Below are positions 24,501 to 36,500 of a stretch of 64,000 nt of DNA, piece after piece. The translations under genes and the position numbers were made by a program. Under the pieces are notes generated by a model. It saw only the letters and a list, made by a program, of their open reading frames with translations, was not told the origin of the DNA and did no database searches. Source of the stretch: Puffinus mauretanicus (Eukaryota; Chordata; Aves; Procellariiformes; Procellariidae); the NCBI GenBank assembly GCA_023333565.1, contig JAJKFH010003354.1, positions 992,001 through 1,056,000 of the forward strand. The letters run 5' to 3'. Each line of letters begins with the position of its first letter. The stretch's first letter is position 1.

Positions 24501-27500
24501 TGGGGCTTTTCCCTGCAATTCCATGCCTAGTTACTTTAGCTGTTCTTACAGCGTCCTAAAAAGATCACTTGTTTTTAAAAGGCAATTTTACTATTAGAAA
24601 CGATTAGTAAAAAAGCCTCCCCAACCAACCTCGTACGATAGCAGAAAAGAACATATCTGATGGACCTGAACCTGGACCCCAAAGAGAAGAAACAGTTCTA
24701 GGTGTGTTCATGATTCAGTTGCAACAACAATTTGGAAGCAAGCTGTTGAAATCCCCTGGGATCAAAGTGGCTCCTTTAGCAATTTGTGTATATAACAAGG
24801 TCTTGCAGCTTTACTGCAACCATCAGCAGCGTGGACCTGTGCCTTGTCCTAACCCATGGCTGCTCAGTCAACAGCCTCTAAACCAGAATCCTGATTTGGA
24901 TGAGGAAAATATTTTGTCTACACCTCAGCAGTGTGAAACCTCCCATGCTGCTGGGGCTGATGCCGTGTTTCCTACGGTCCTCCCGCTCTCTCAGGGTGCA
25001 GCTGCGGTGTGCCACAGCCATTTCCAGTTTTTAAGAACAGCGGGCAAAGCTTAAGCAACTCACCAGAGCTGAGCAAAGACACTGCTTCCTGCTGCACGGA
25101 CCTGTAGAGAACTACGCTGCAGATCTTGGTAACCTGAGCACAACCAAAAATCTAACAGAGCTCGTTCCGAGATGAAGAGGCAGCATTACTATTGCAGCTC
25201 ATTTACCTTGTTCATGTATATATGTTCACGTGAATGTGTTCAGAAACACATTTGGGAGAAACTCCAAAAACACTGGCCTTTGGAAAAGGTTCTGATTTCT
25301 GAAGAGAGACCACACTGCCACACAACAGGGAAATTCAGCCATAGCCTTTTAGTAAGAACCATTAATAATATTGAGGGAGACCCAGACCATACTTAAAAGG
25401 TGCTGTTAGCACATAACAACTCTTGCTTGCTTAGCAAGCTCAATTCAGTAACTGGACCCTTGCTGTACAAATAAGACCGTTTAGAGGGTACAGTTACTAC
25501 CTATGTTTTCCTCTTTCAGGAAATTTCCATGTCAGTGTTCTTCTATGACTACAGTGGAAATCAGGAACTGTCCTGCAGACACCTGGACACGGGCTGACAC
25601 AGGAATTTGCTAAGGAAATGCCTCTACTGGGACTGTACGCAGTGCCCTTTGCACCATTAGAGTGAAAACCCAGATGGAAATGTCATGCGCTTATGCTTCA
25701 AGCCTTCATCTCTCGCCCGTACCTGTTGAGTGCCATGGTAACGGTTGCTCCCTGTTGCATCTCCTGAGATGCTGCCACTGCTGCTTCTGCTAACGATGCC
25801 ACCGCCTGCGTGGCCTCTGATGCCTGCGTCGTCTGGATAGTCATCTCACCCCCCTGTAGCGTTGCCCAGTTCTGTTCCACCTGCGGGGAAAAACAAAAAG
25901 AAAGGCCCTAGGATTGGACGTCGTCCCATGAATGGATGGCTGCTTCCTAACATGAACGAGCCAGATAATTTTGAGAGGTCTTTGCAGAATCCTACACATG
26001 CTCTGACCCTCTCCAAGAGACAGGGAAAAAAGAGCACAAGGGGAGGAAGCCCAGGATGGACCTGCGAACATTGCTGGACTCTACAACCCTCTATCAGCCA
26101 CGAGTGAGTTTCTATAGTCAGCCCATGACTTTAGTTGCTGTTCTCCATACGTTCAAACTTCAAACAAGAACTTTAGTTTTCTCACGCACATGGAAAACAC
26201 ACCCCATAAACATCTATGAAGCCCCTCAACCTCCCACAAATCCCTCTTGTCCAGCCACGTCCGCAACAAAACAGGACAGTGTTGACTGTTGCTGTAGGAT
26301 CACTGCCTGCCAGCCTGGGCAGTTTATTAAGTAGCTGCATTTCTGTGGTGCTGGAACCCCAGCGTGGATCACGTCCCCCAAGGAAACGGGCTGCGCTTGC
26401 CTCACTGTTTCGATTTGTTTGCACCCATCTGCTGTCATTTTGGGGAACAGTCCACGTTCCCATTCAGGATTTATTTGTACAGCGCTTGTGAACTCGGATG
26501 GGTTTGAGCCAACTGGAATTTCTTTATGTTGCAGCAATATACTTAATAAAAGACGATGGCAGATGGAAAGTACTCTGTTCATACCTTTCAAGTACTTTCA
26601 ATTCCCTTACTTCAGACCTTTACGTAGATAGGTTTCATATTACTCAAAGTTCACCCAGTCTCGGTTGCTCATTTTCCATCTTGCCCAAGTTTCTCCATTT
26701 GGGACTTCACAGCTCATGAAATAATGAGTGTACAGCCACAAAATCCACCAGGATGTGAACTAGAAATATGCATTGGACCAAAAAAACTAAAGAAGTGGAG
26801 GATGAAGGCCCATCAGCTGACAACTCCTGGCTGCTTTGCAAGACGAAGATCTTCCCCCACCCTCCCATCATTGTTCTCACCCCCATAAACGTTTCGGGCC
26901 ACTCACCATCTTGCTGAGACTCACAAATAAGAATGCCGTAGAAGGTGATGAAAAAAAAAAACCTCAATTTGTTAAGATGGAGAAAACTAAACAGTCCATA
27001 GAAGCAGAGCTGGCGCAAGGCTCCCCACAAAAGGACAAGTAAATTTTGCTGCCTTTGGGCAAGAAAAGGGTTAGTCCCATCACGGGGTGGAGAGGGAGAG
27101 AGTAGCTGTCGCGCTCTCACTCACATCTGCTATCACACACTCCTCAGCAGCTGCCAGTCTGGTTTTCCAGCACTTGGGCACAGGCAAAGCTGGCGCTCGT
27201 CGTAGCTCTTTAGCCATCCCCAGCCGTCTGACGTTCAAGGCAACTGCTTCATTCTCCTGTGCCCAGAGCTGACCCTGGGCGGAAGGATCCAAAGCAGGGA
27301 GGAAGCAGTGAGATAGTGCATTGCGAAAAGGAGAAAGGAAGTTGATTTTAGAGAAGGCAATGCCTTTTAGGAAAGATGCAACCAAGTTTGGGTGCCCAGA
27401 GAGGAAGAAGTTGCAGATGGTAGAGATCTCGAGAGTCGGATCGAGTTTGCGGTACTCGTTAGCCATGCCAAAACCGAACCGAAGCAAGCCCGAGCTGGGA

Positions 27501-30500
27501 AAGTCACCCTTCCCACCACCATGCAGAAGAGGAACAGACATACATTTTTTTTCAAATACACGGCAACACACATTTGAGTGATAAGGCAGGTCTCCACTGT
27601 GACATACAGTGCCTTGCAAAGATGCCTAAGCTGTTTCAGAACAGGGATGGAGTAAGGCCTGGAAAAGAAGGGGGGGACTGTCCAGGCTCTTCTCCACACT
27701 AACACAAAGGTTGTGCCGCTGAGATACTAGCGAGCATCCCTGCTCCATGCTGCTTAGCATCCTACAAACACATCGATTTACTCAGAGCTAACTTAGATCT
27801 TCACACAGCAAGAGATAGCAGGACAAAAACGTCCCTAGAGAGGCCGCCAGCAGGTGGATCTCTCTGTGCAGAGAAATAGCGCCTATCCCCAAAGCAAGTT
27901 TACTTTTGTATCTTTATTTTGTCCAAGATATCACTTAGACGTTCCATTCATGTTAGGAATTAGATACCTGTGTTCCCCTGATTTCTATTTATGCCTTTGA
28001 AAAATTTCTTTCAGATCTCAAGAGATATAACTGGTTCTTGAAATCCCTCAAAACAGCTGCAAAGCGCTTCAAGGTCACGGCCCCAGAGCCAGGCTGTTTC
28101 GCCGTGGGTCTGAGATGGAAACAGGGTCTGGTGCAGAGCAAAGCTGTTCTGTGCTGCCATCTGTCGCCGTGAGAGCCCCATCCACGCAGGGCGGACCAGA
28201 CCTCGCCGCTCCGGCGCGCAGACTGCCCGGCCAGAAATTCTGGTGTGCAGCAAAGGGACAGAAAGCAACCTGCAGTCTGGTTTGAAGGCAGGTTTGGAGG
28301 TGAAGAGGGTAAAAAAAAAAATTATTTAAAAAAAAATCTTCATAATCTTAAAGGAATGTTCCTTATACACACACAAAAAACTTTATCACACGATTAAAAA
28401 AAAAAAAACTGGAAAAATAAATGCATGTAAATTTGAGTGTTCAGATTTTGGGACTGAAATGGTCTGACCAAGTCCTCAATAGAAGCAACTTTGCCAAGTT
28501 GTAAAACAGTGGAAGAAACTTTCCCAGTAAACGGAACAGTTACTCCGCAGTATCTCCCTTGTCTTTACACTACTGTGCATTTATACAGCTCTCTCTGGGA
28601 TTTATTTGCAAACCTCCCTAAAAGCTGCAGCAAAGGAACAGTCCCATTTTGTCCAGAGATCAGTGGTCAGAGAATCACAGGATTTGCCCACAGCCATGCA
28701 ATATCCTTTGCTAACCACAGGCTCAAAATATCCCAGGCATCACTCCCAACCCTGAACGGACAAACCAGCACCCAGGATCTACAGCACATATGAAACAGTT
28801 GCTCAATACAAATACGCAAATGTGTACTTGTGTAGGTCATTAAGTCTTTATCTGCTACAGCAGATAAATAAATAATCTATAGGAGATATCAAAAAATTTA
28901 TGAAATTCAGAACTGAGGCTTCCACCATAATTGCAGTCGTACAGTCCTGAGTTAAAATGACAACAGTTCAGCACTTTCTATATAAAATTTTATAGTGTCT
29001 CCTGTTCACATGTATGTTAACCCTTAACACTGCAGAGTGGGGAAGCAAGGCTTGGTGTTTTCTGTGACCACGTAATTCTAGACAATATTTAACTTTATTG
29101 AAGTTCAGATAGGATAATTCTGGTTTGTGCACCATGAACATGACCCAGGTCCTTACCTCTCCATCAGCCACTGCAGAATAATTGACTTGTGCGACAGTAA
29201 CTGTGGTAGGCAACTCTGAGGCATCGGCCAGCGTGGCAACCGTAGCACCAGTGCCAACCTATGGAAGTCAACAAAATGCAGCTGAACACATTTGTCATTG
29301 CAGGAAAATATCCACATAATTCAGGCAAAGGGACACTCAAACGCTCTCGGATTAAAAAGCATCACACCCACAGAGAATAATAGTAATTGCAGAGCTCAGA
29401 GAAAATACAGAGCTGTCTCAAAGGGCTGGGAGAGGAAATCGTACACTAGAGCCACATTAATCCATGGCAGCTTCCAGAGTGGATATGGCCCAGAAGCAAG
29501 TTTTGCACAGGCCTCGTGCTGTCCCCTATGTTCATGCAGGAGACAGAGTCCTTGCTGTTCCCCCAGCCTTGCAAAGAGCAGCTGTGGGACGCTGCTGCCA
29601 TTCCCAGGTGCGAGGGGGGTGCGCAGGTGGAGCCAACACGCTCCTCTCACGGGGTGGGAGTCACTTAAAAAACCACTGAGCGGTCCTGGAGCAGAACTCC
29701 AGCGCATCAGCCCTCATTTATAACGCTCCTCGCTTACCATTCACTGGGTGTCTCATCTCCAGGCACTTGGCAAACATTAGCTCATCCTCAATACCCCATT
29801 GCCTTTGGAAATTACCTTTTCCCCATTTAACAGCTGGGGAAAGACAAAGGCAGGGAGATGTGCAGCTTTGTTTCTAAGGAGAATTAAACCTATAGATGCT
29901 GGAAAGCCAATGGGATCTCAGGTGCCCAGCACCTAAAAGAACACTAGTCAAAGCGAAAACGTACGTTAGCAGGTGAGCAAACAGAACCAGCTTGGCAAGT
30001 CTGCCGGGCCTTGGTGAGGGGAACACAAAGCTGTAATGATCGCTGAAAAGCTTTCATATGAAAAAAAAACCCCAAAACAAAAAAAAAAACCCAGAACTCC
30101 CCCCCCAGAAAACCAAACAAACCCACACACCATGTTTTTATCTTCACGGTTGTGAGATGAGAACAGCCAACAGAAAATGATGTTTGAGATGTCACTAAAA
30201 ACGTGCTGCTCAAGAGGGACAAACCGCTGAGCCAGTCAGGTACGAGAGGGCAGTGGTGGTTTGGAGGCAGGGGCACAGGGGAAACTGAGGTTCAAATCCC
30301 ACACCCACGAGGAGCTCTTGGGAAGTTTCAAGAGAGCACTTAAATTTTTGACATCCTGAGCTGCCAGAACCTGCCTCACATGGGGAACGCAGGGAAAACA
30401 GCAGCACCGCTGAGCCACTGCCTGAACGCAGCCCCTTCTGCCCTGAATCCCCCTCTGTAAAACAGTAAAACATCCTTACTGCAGGGGGCATCATGAGGGT

Positions 30501-33500
30501 AAATATATATTTGGTCTGTGTAATATATATATTACACTTTAGGTGTAAGATGAAGAACAGGGGGCACAGAAATACCCAATGCCGTAGATTAAGCTATGTT
30601 TCATGCCATTAAAGAAAGGCAGTCCCCACCACCTCTCCTCCCATCACTCCATCCCATTGCCACCACAGGCGTTGTATGGCCACATCACGAACTGTATTTG
30701 TTCATAAACGGGTTCATTAAACTCAGGTCAGATCCCTGAATCGCTTGACCAAATAGCTGCAGAAATGCTCGTACTGCCGTAACGGGAGAACAAGAGATGG
30801 GAGTGGGGAAGAGAGAGGATGAGACTGCTTCTCTGGGTGGGAGCATTGGGTTAACAAGCCTGCAGGCTAAGACATACAGATAAAGACAAAATTCTTGAAG
30901 GACAAGTTAAGCTACCAAAAGGAGTTTGCTCTAAACCACCTCCCTGACGCAGGCAACTCAATGCCGAGTCAGCCATGCTGGAAATGGAAAAGCCGGAGGG
31001 TTTCACTCACCTGGATGAGGGACACGGTGCCGTCAGGGTTACTGAAGGTTTGTACCACTGTCTGTGAGGGCACCAGGTGCGCTATACTATGTGTGGTCGT
31101 AGTCTGCTGCTGTGTCTGCTGATCTTCAAATGCGTAGAGCAGGTCTTCACGCCCATGCTGCTTGTAGCAGTTCTTCACGATAGTCCGCAATGCTTGGGTC
31201 CATGACACCTACCAGTAGAATGAAAGAGAGTGAAGAATCAGTGTAAAAAAGTTTTCTCAACCATTGCAGTGCTGCTACTGCTGTGATCTGCACGCTTATC
31301 TTTACCGGATTTTCAACAAATTCTCAAACAAACAAAAGGCCCCAATACCTAATCCCTCTCTCCTCACCCCCTCCTTTCCCCGAGACTCAGACATCGCCCT
31401 GGAGAGCTATCGCATCGCTGTGTACTGACACAGAACCAGCACATCTGGCCAAGGGAACGGGAAGCTTCTCAATGAAATCTGTTCTGCCAGCTTTCAAGGA
31501 ATTCTAACTAAGGGATTGGGGCCGACAAGTAGAAAACCATCCCTGCTAGGAAAGCACCAACTGCCACAGCACCAATTCCAGCCTCACTAGGCATCCCTCC
31601 CCATCCAACCAGACCTACATCGGCCTGCACAAGTCCTGCCCCTTGCACACCCTGGTAGCTTTCTTCCATTATCTCCTTGTGACAGGTTGATAGAAACATC
31701 ACCTGCATGCAGGATCCATGGCCGTAACCAATATCCAAGACCTTTTCACTCAGTTCTCTCACTCTTTTTTTTCCTGGCTCACTACACGTCACTATTTCCC
31801 TTTAAGTACCAAGGTCCCTGCTGCTCGGGATGGGACAGTATCCCTTCAAAGGCTTCAAGAGGCCATGATACAGACTCTACGGTAAAGGACCTGCATACTT
31901 GAGAGTAGACTTGTCTCAGGCTGGGTAGGCTGCTTCGTAAGGCCACAGAGACGAGCAGGTTCTGCAGGTAGCAAAAAGGGCACTCGCTGCAGAAAGATGT
32001 GATTCAAATACCTGCTTGTCACACAACCCCAGCAGGGACAGAGCAGATTGAAGGTTCCGCCTCTCTCATCTCATTGCTCTCCCAGGCTGAATGTCTGACA
32101 TGAAGTCAAGGAAGGGTCAATGTCATAGTTTCTTCTGTCACTTGAGGGAAAAACTATTCCCACAGAAACTGGTCGCAAGCCCCTGTCCTCACTTTGAAGG
32201 CAGACAGACATGGGATACACACCCGCTGCTTCTGTTCCTCTGTGCGGACATCGCTGCGAACGTTGGCCCACGGAATGTCCTCAGGCCACCAGATGGGCTT
32301 GCAGCTTTCTTTGCCCCAGCCTGGTTTCCCACGACCCGTGGAATACTTCAGCATCTCAGGGATGAAAGCTCGCAGCTGTGCCTGGAACAAACCGCATAAA
32401 AGAGTTGAGAGTTTTTTAGGAACTCGTATCTCTGGTAGTTTTGAGGTGCATAGTACAAAGTTATTACATTTAACTTCTGTCCTGTTGGAACCATCAACTG
32501 GAAGAGGCCTGAATGCCTAAGGAAGATGGACAAATACTTCACCATCTTCTCCCAAGGCTCAGATGAGAACAGCTTAGTAGCATGTGGACGAGCAGAAACA
32601 AAATTAAGTCAGCCAATTACAACAATAAGGCACGAACACACACTGTATTAACACACTTCATGGTTCAACACTACTATGAAGAGAGCTAACCAACCTGAGA
32701 GGGAGAAAACATAAGAAAATAAGAATCAGAATAACGCAGAAAAAAAACACACTCAATGTCCCCATGGCCACAGGAACTGGGATGTGAGCTGATGTACATT
32801 TTACAGAGATGCTGCAAAGAGGATGGAGCTTCAGTGAGCCGTTCCAATGTAACAAACACAATCTCACACATTCTTCCCCACCCCTGCAGAACATAACACA
32901 CACTGGACTAATTTTCTGAATCTGTTTTTAACTTTTGCCAGAGTGGGGACACCTTTCAACCTGATTTTACTCCTCCTTAGCACCCACAAAAACTGGTCAA
33001 CTAGTAACTGCCTTTACCATCAGGAGACAATACTTTAAAAATGGACTTGCAAAGCAAATCGAGCAGATCACCAAGAGCAAGTAATATCCTTAGCGTTATC
33101 AAAGAGAATAAAAAACTCACACAGGGTTTTATGACACATTTGGGTTTTGTATCGGGGACTGTCTGGAGCCTCAGGAAAAGGCTGGTTCAGCTGCAGAAAC
33201 AGAGCAGGAAGAGAAGCAGCGCTCAAGACCAGATACGTCAGAGAAAACCACGTTAACTTAAAGCTAAATAGCTGCATTTAAGAACATCTCCCTGCATCCT
33301 TTCATAGCTTTATTAGCAAGTTATTTGAGCTCGTGGCAGTGCCACTGGGAGTCCTCGGACCACCTCACAGCCCTGAGACACCTAGGGCACAGCCATGGAA
33401 GAGCGCGACGGGTCCAGCATCCATTGGTGCCACAGCCACGACGCGGTCCCAGCTAGCAGAGACATGGGTCAGCTCACGGAGGACCCATCCCTGATCTTCT

Positions 33501-36500
33501 GCCATAACAGCGTCCATTCCTCCGAGCCACGATCCTGCTTGAACGATATGCTGGTTCCAGTCTGGATATTGTATCCATTGGCTCCAAGCTGTAAATCAAC
33601 TCATTTACAAGCTGCCTTTTCCACGTGAGCTTAGGGAATATGTTCTAAAGTCCCCTCTAACATCTGTCAGACAGAGGAAAGGAGGAATGCTTCAGAGGAA
33701 CAGGAGACTGCAGGTTGTCTCTGTGGTCTCTGCAAAAAGCCTAAAGCCCCTAAGCACACTGCTAAATGCACTGGGATCTGCAGCGGCTCTTTTGGACACA
33801 GGACTGCTCTTCAAAGCCAGAGTCCAGCTGGAAGATGTAACGTGGGCCCTAGCTTACACAGTCAAATAGAAAAATTGAAGTGTGTTTTGGTAAAAAGAAA
33901 ACAATTTCTTGGTATGCGTGATTTACTACATTGCGTACAGTTTGCAGCAGTGGTTAGGGACTTTAAAGGCAATAAAAATCCAGTATACTGGTGGGTCCAT
34001 ATATAGCGTATCTGCTGCACACTGTAGAAGAACCACCCCTGCTCAGAGAAGCAGCTGCATTTCAGTTCCTCCACGCCACGGACATCTTGACCCACCTCAG
34101 AGAAGCCGTACCAAACCCCTGATTTGTAAACGGAGCCACAAAAAAGCCACCAGTTTGCCCACACTCACACACAGTGTCAACCCCTTTGGTGCCCTTTTTC
34201 CCAGCCCAGGCCAAGCCTGTCTGTGATGCAGCTTCCCCATCTGTGCTGTAGGGCCAACAGTCACCCTGACATGCATCAGGATCCCCAGTTGAGGCCCCAT
34301 TTATTCAGTCAAATAAACCCATTAACGGCATTGAGTTGCCTGGTGCAAAAACAGTTAAAAGCTCCTTCCCAGAATTGCTATCTGCAAGCCATGCTCCTTG
34401 TTACCAGATGGATTAATTACTGGTCCTAGGGAGTTCAGCGGCTCAAGCTACTCAAGGCACTTGTTAAGGAGGGTTTGCCTTTAATCCGCCAGGGAGACAA
34501 TCAGCAGCGGCGTGACAACCTGCTCCAGTGCGAGGACTTCTCTAATTAGTGCCGTAACGAGACCTCACCCGAGCAGCTTGCAGGGCTCTGACACAGGCTA
34601 CGGCACCGAGACAAAGACCCCGCATCTCTCAGGGCGCAGCTGGGAGGAACCGGTGCGACCGCTTCATCCGCGGGAGCCACGCGTTCTGCTGACTCCATCC
34701 ACAAACCACCCGAAAGTCAAATCCCTGCTAAAAAAAGACAGCAGCTCGCTCTGGTTTGCATGGTTGTCAGCTCTGGAAAGGGCTCATATAATCTCCAGTA
34801 TGGAGGGTTTGAGAGAAATGATAAGAAATGTTTCTTTGACACCCTTTGGTACACAGTGTCTTCTAAGTTTTAACATTACGCTCAAGTGTTAGCGGTGGTG
34901 AGCTAATCCCGATTCTACCATTTGCAATGGCCCAAAGCACAGACAACTGCACTCCAGTGCTGGAAACAAGAAGTTGTCCTGCATGCGGAGCACCAAGCAA
35001 CGCTCTGGTCTTAAGGTTTATGCCCTGCTAAGGAAAGTGGTTTCTAGAAAGGAGCAAAACCTGTGGCTGGGAATTCTCTACCTGTCCCCAGAGCTCAGCC
35101 GCAGGATGTCCAAAAGCAACACCTGGGAAAAGCAAAGGCAAGTCCATGCAGGACCTCAGCTGCACCTGAAAGTGGAAGAGGGCAAAGCAGCAATTGCAGC
35201 AAAGCACCCAGGTATTTTGTTCACTGGCCCTTCTTTCTGCAACAGCCAATTTTAGACTAAATGTTCTTTAAGTTTAAAAGTTCCAATTAATGTTTAAACA
35301 TTCAGAATAAAAAGCCAGGCATCTGTCAAGGCAGCAACCAAGCTGTCACCATGAATTTCCTATGAAAATCCGCATGGCCCTGACCGAACTCTGCGAGGTC
35401 TCACTGCCGGGTGCTTTCTGGCAGGCAGGATGAGAGCGGGCTTGCCGCTGTCATAAATTCATCATGGCAAAGATGAAGTGGAGGGTAAGCCTCGGTGTCC
35501 TCAACAAGAAGCGATGGCATTCAGCAGATGTAGCAGTTTACACCTGGCCACAGGATTCCAACCCAAAATCAACAACCTGGTCATCGGTGCAAAAAGCAGG
35601 AGGTGCTGTGGGTCTCCCCACAGAACTCTGTGCTCACGGATTTACTCTTTATGCAAATCTTTCTTCTCTTCCAGCCTGAAACCGTGGTCAAGTCATAAGA
35701 ATGAGTGACTAGTTCTAATGTGTCAAAGGGACACACCTGGGGACCAGGCTGTCCCTCTCGGGATCACCACCTCCTAGCAGAGTTTGGAGACCTGAGTGCT
35801 GGACGTGACTGCTTGTTCTTGCTGGAAACGAGGCATGATGCAGGCTCTGAGCTTAAATGCTGTAAAAGCAGGCAGCTGCCTGCAGGCAGTTAGAAGTGTC
35901 CACTCATCCTTGTATCCAGAACCTCACGGGACTCGCTACCCTTCCCACTCTGCTGGAACAACCGTCCAGTGCTAGAGCTCGGCTGCACGGGGGACCCGAT
36001 TCCTAACTCTGGGGTGCCTCCACTGCAGAACAAGGATGATCCCTCTGCCACATGGCGACGACCTGCTGGGAGAGCAGAAACACAGGCTGTCCCCATACCA
36101 CACCTCTGACGTGGACCAGAAGACAGCACCAGCAAGCCTTGCACCCGGGCGATGGGGTCCAGCACCTCCATGGAGAGGATCTGGCAGCTGCAAACTGAGT
36201 TTAGTTCCGTCTTTCTGTGCTTGGCTTCTCCTACAGACAAACTGACACGTACATAAAGATATCGGCTGTTTGTGCTAAAGCTTTTTGCAGTATGCAAATA
36301 GACGTCAAGATGATTTTTGAGAGGCCCATATAAACTTTCTTGGCTTGTATAAGCAGACTGCAAATCATAGGGGCGTATTATGTTTAAAAAAAGTCAGATT
36401 AAAGGAAAAATCACCTGTTCCAAAAAACATAAACAAATTCTAGTGACCTTGGTGAGAGCCGACTTTCAGTCATCGACCTCAGCATTACCCAATCTTAAGG

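Larger units (their letters stand above)
21552..25722 (-). other. NRF1: NRF1 intron 9
   Basis: A 4,171-bp intron. Its left part is occupied by two decayed antisense LINE fragments (21.81-22.06 kb and 22.14-23.06 kb). The rest holds no recognised feature. Confidence 0.9.
29259..31010 (-). other. NRF1: NRF1 intron 7
   Basis: A 1,752-bp intron. It carries a MIR-like SINE fragment (29755-29872), an A/C-rich tract (30060-30130) and a 20-bp AT-rich palindrome (30518-30537). Confidence 0.92.

Noticed and set aside
30285..30300. B-box-like GAGGTTCAAATCCC in intron 7
   Set aside because: No A box at the right spacing, so no tRNA or SINE call.
34195..34265. Possible MIR fragment (CAGCTTCCCCATCTGTGCTG)
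   Set aside because: Only one short matching block; too little to support.
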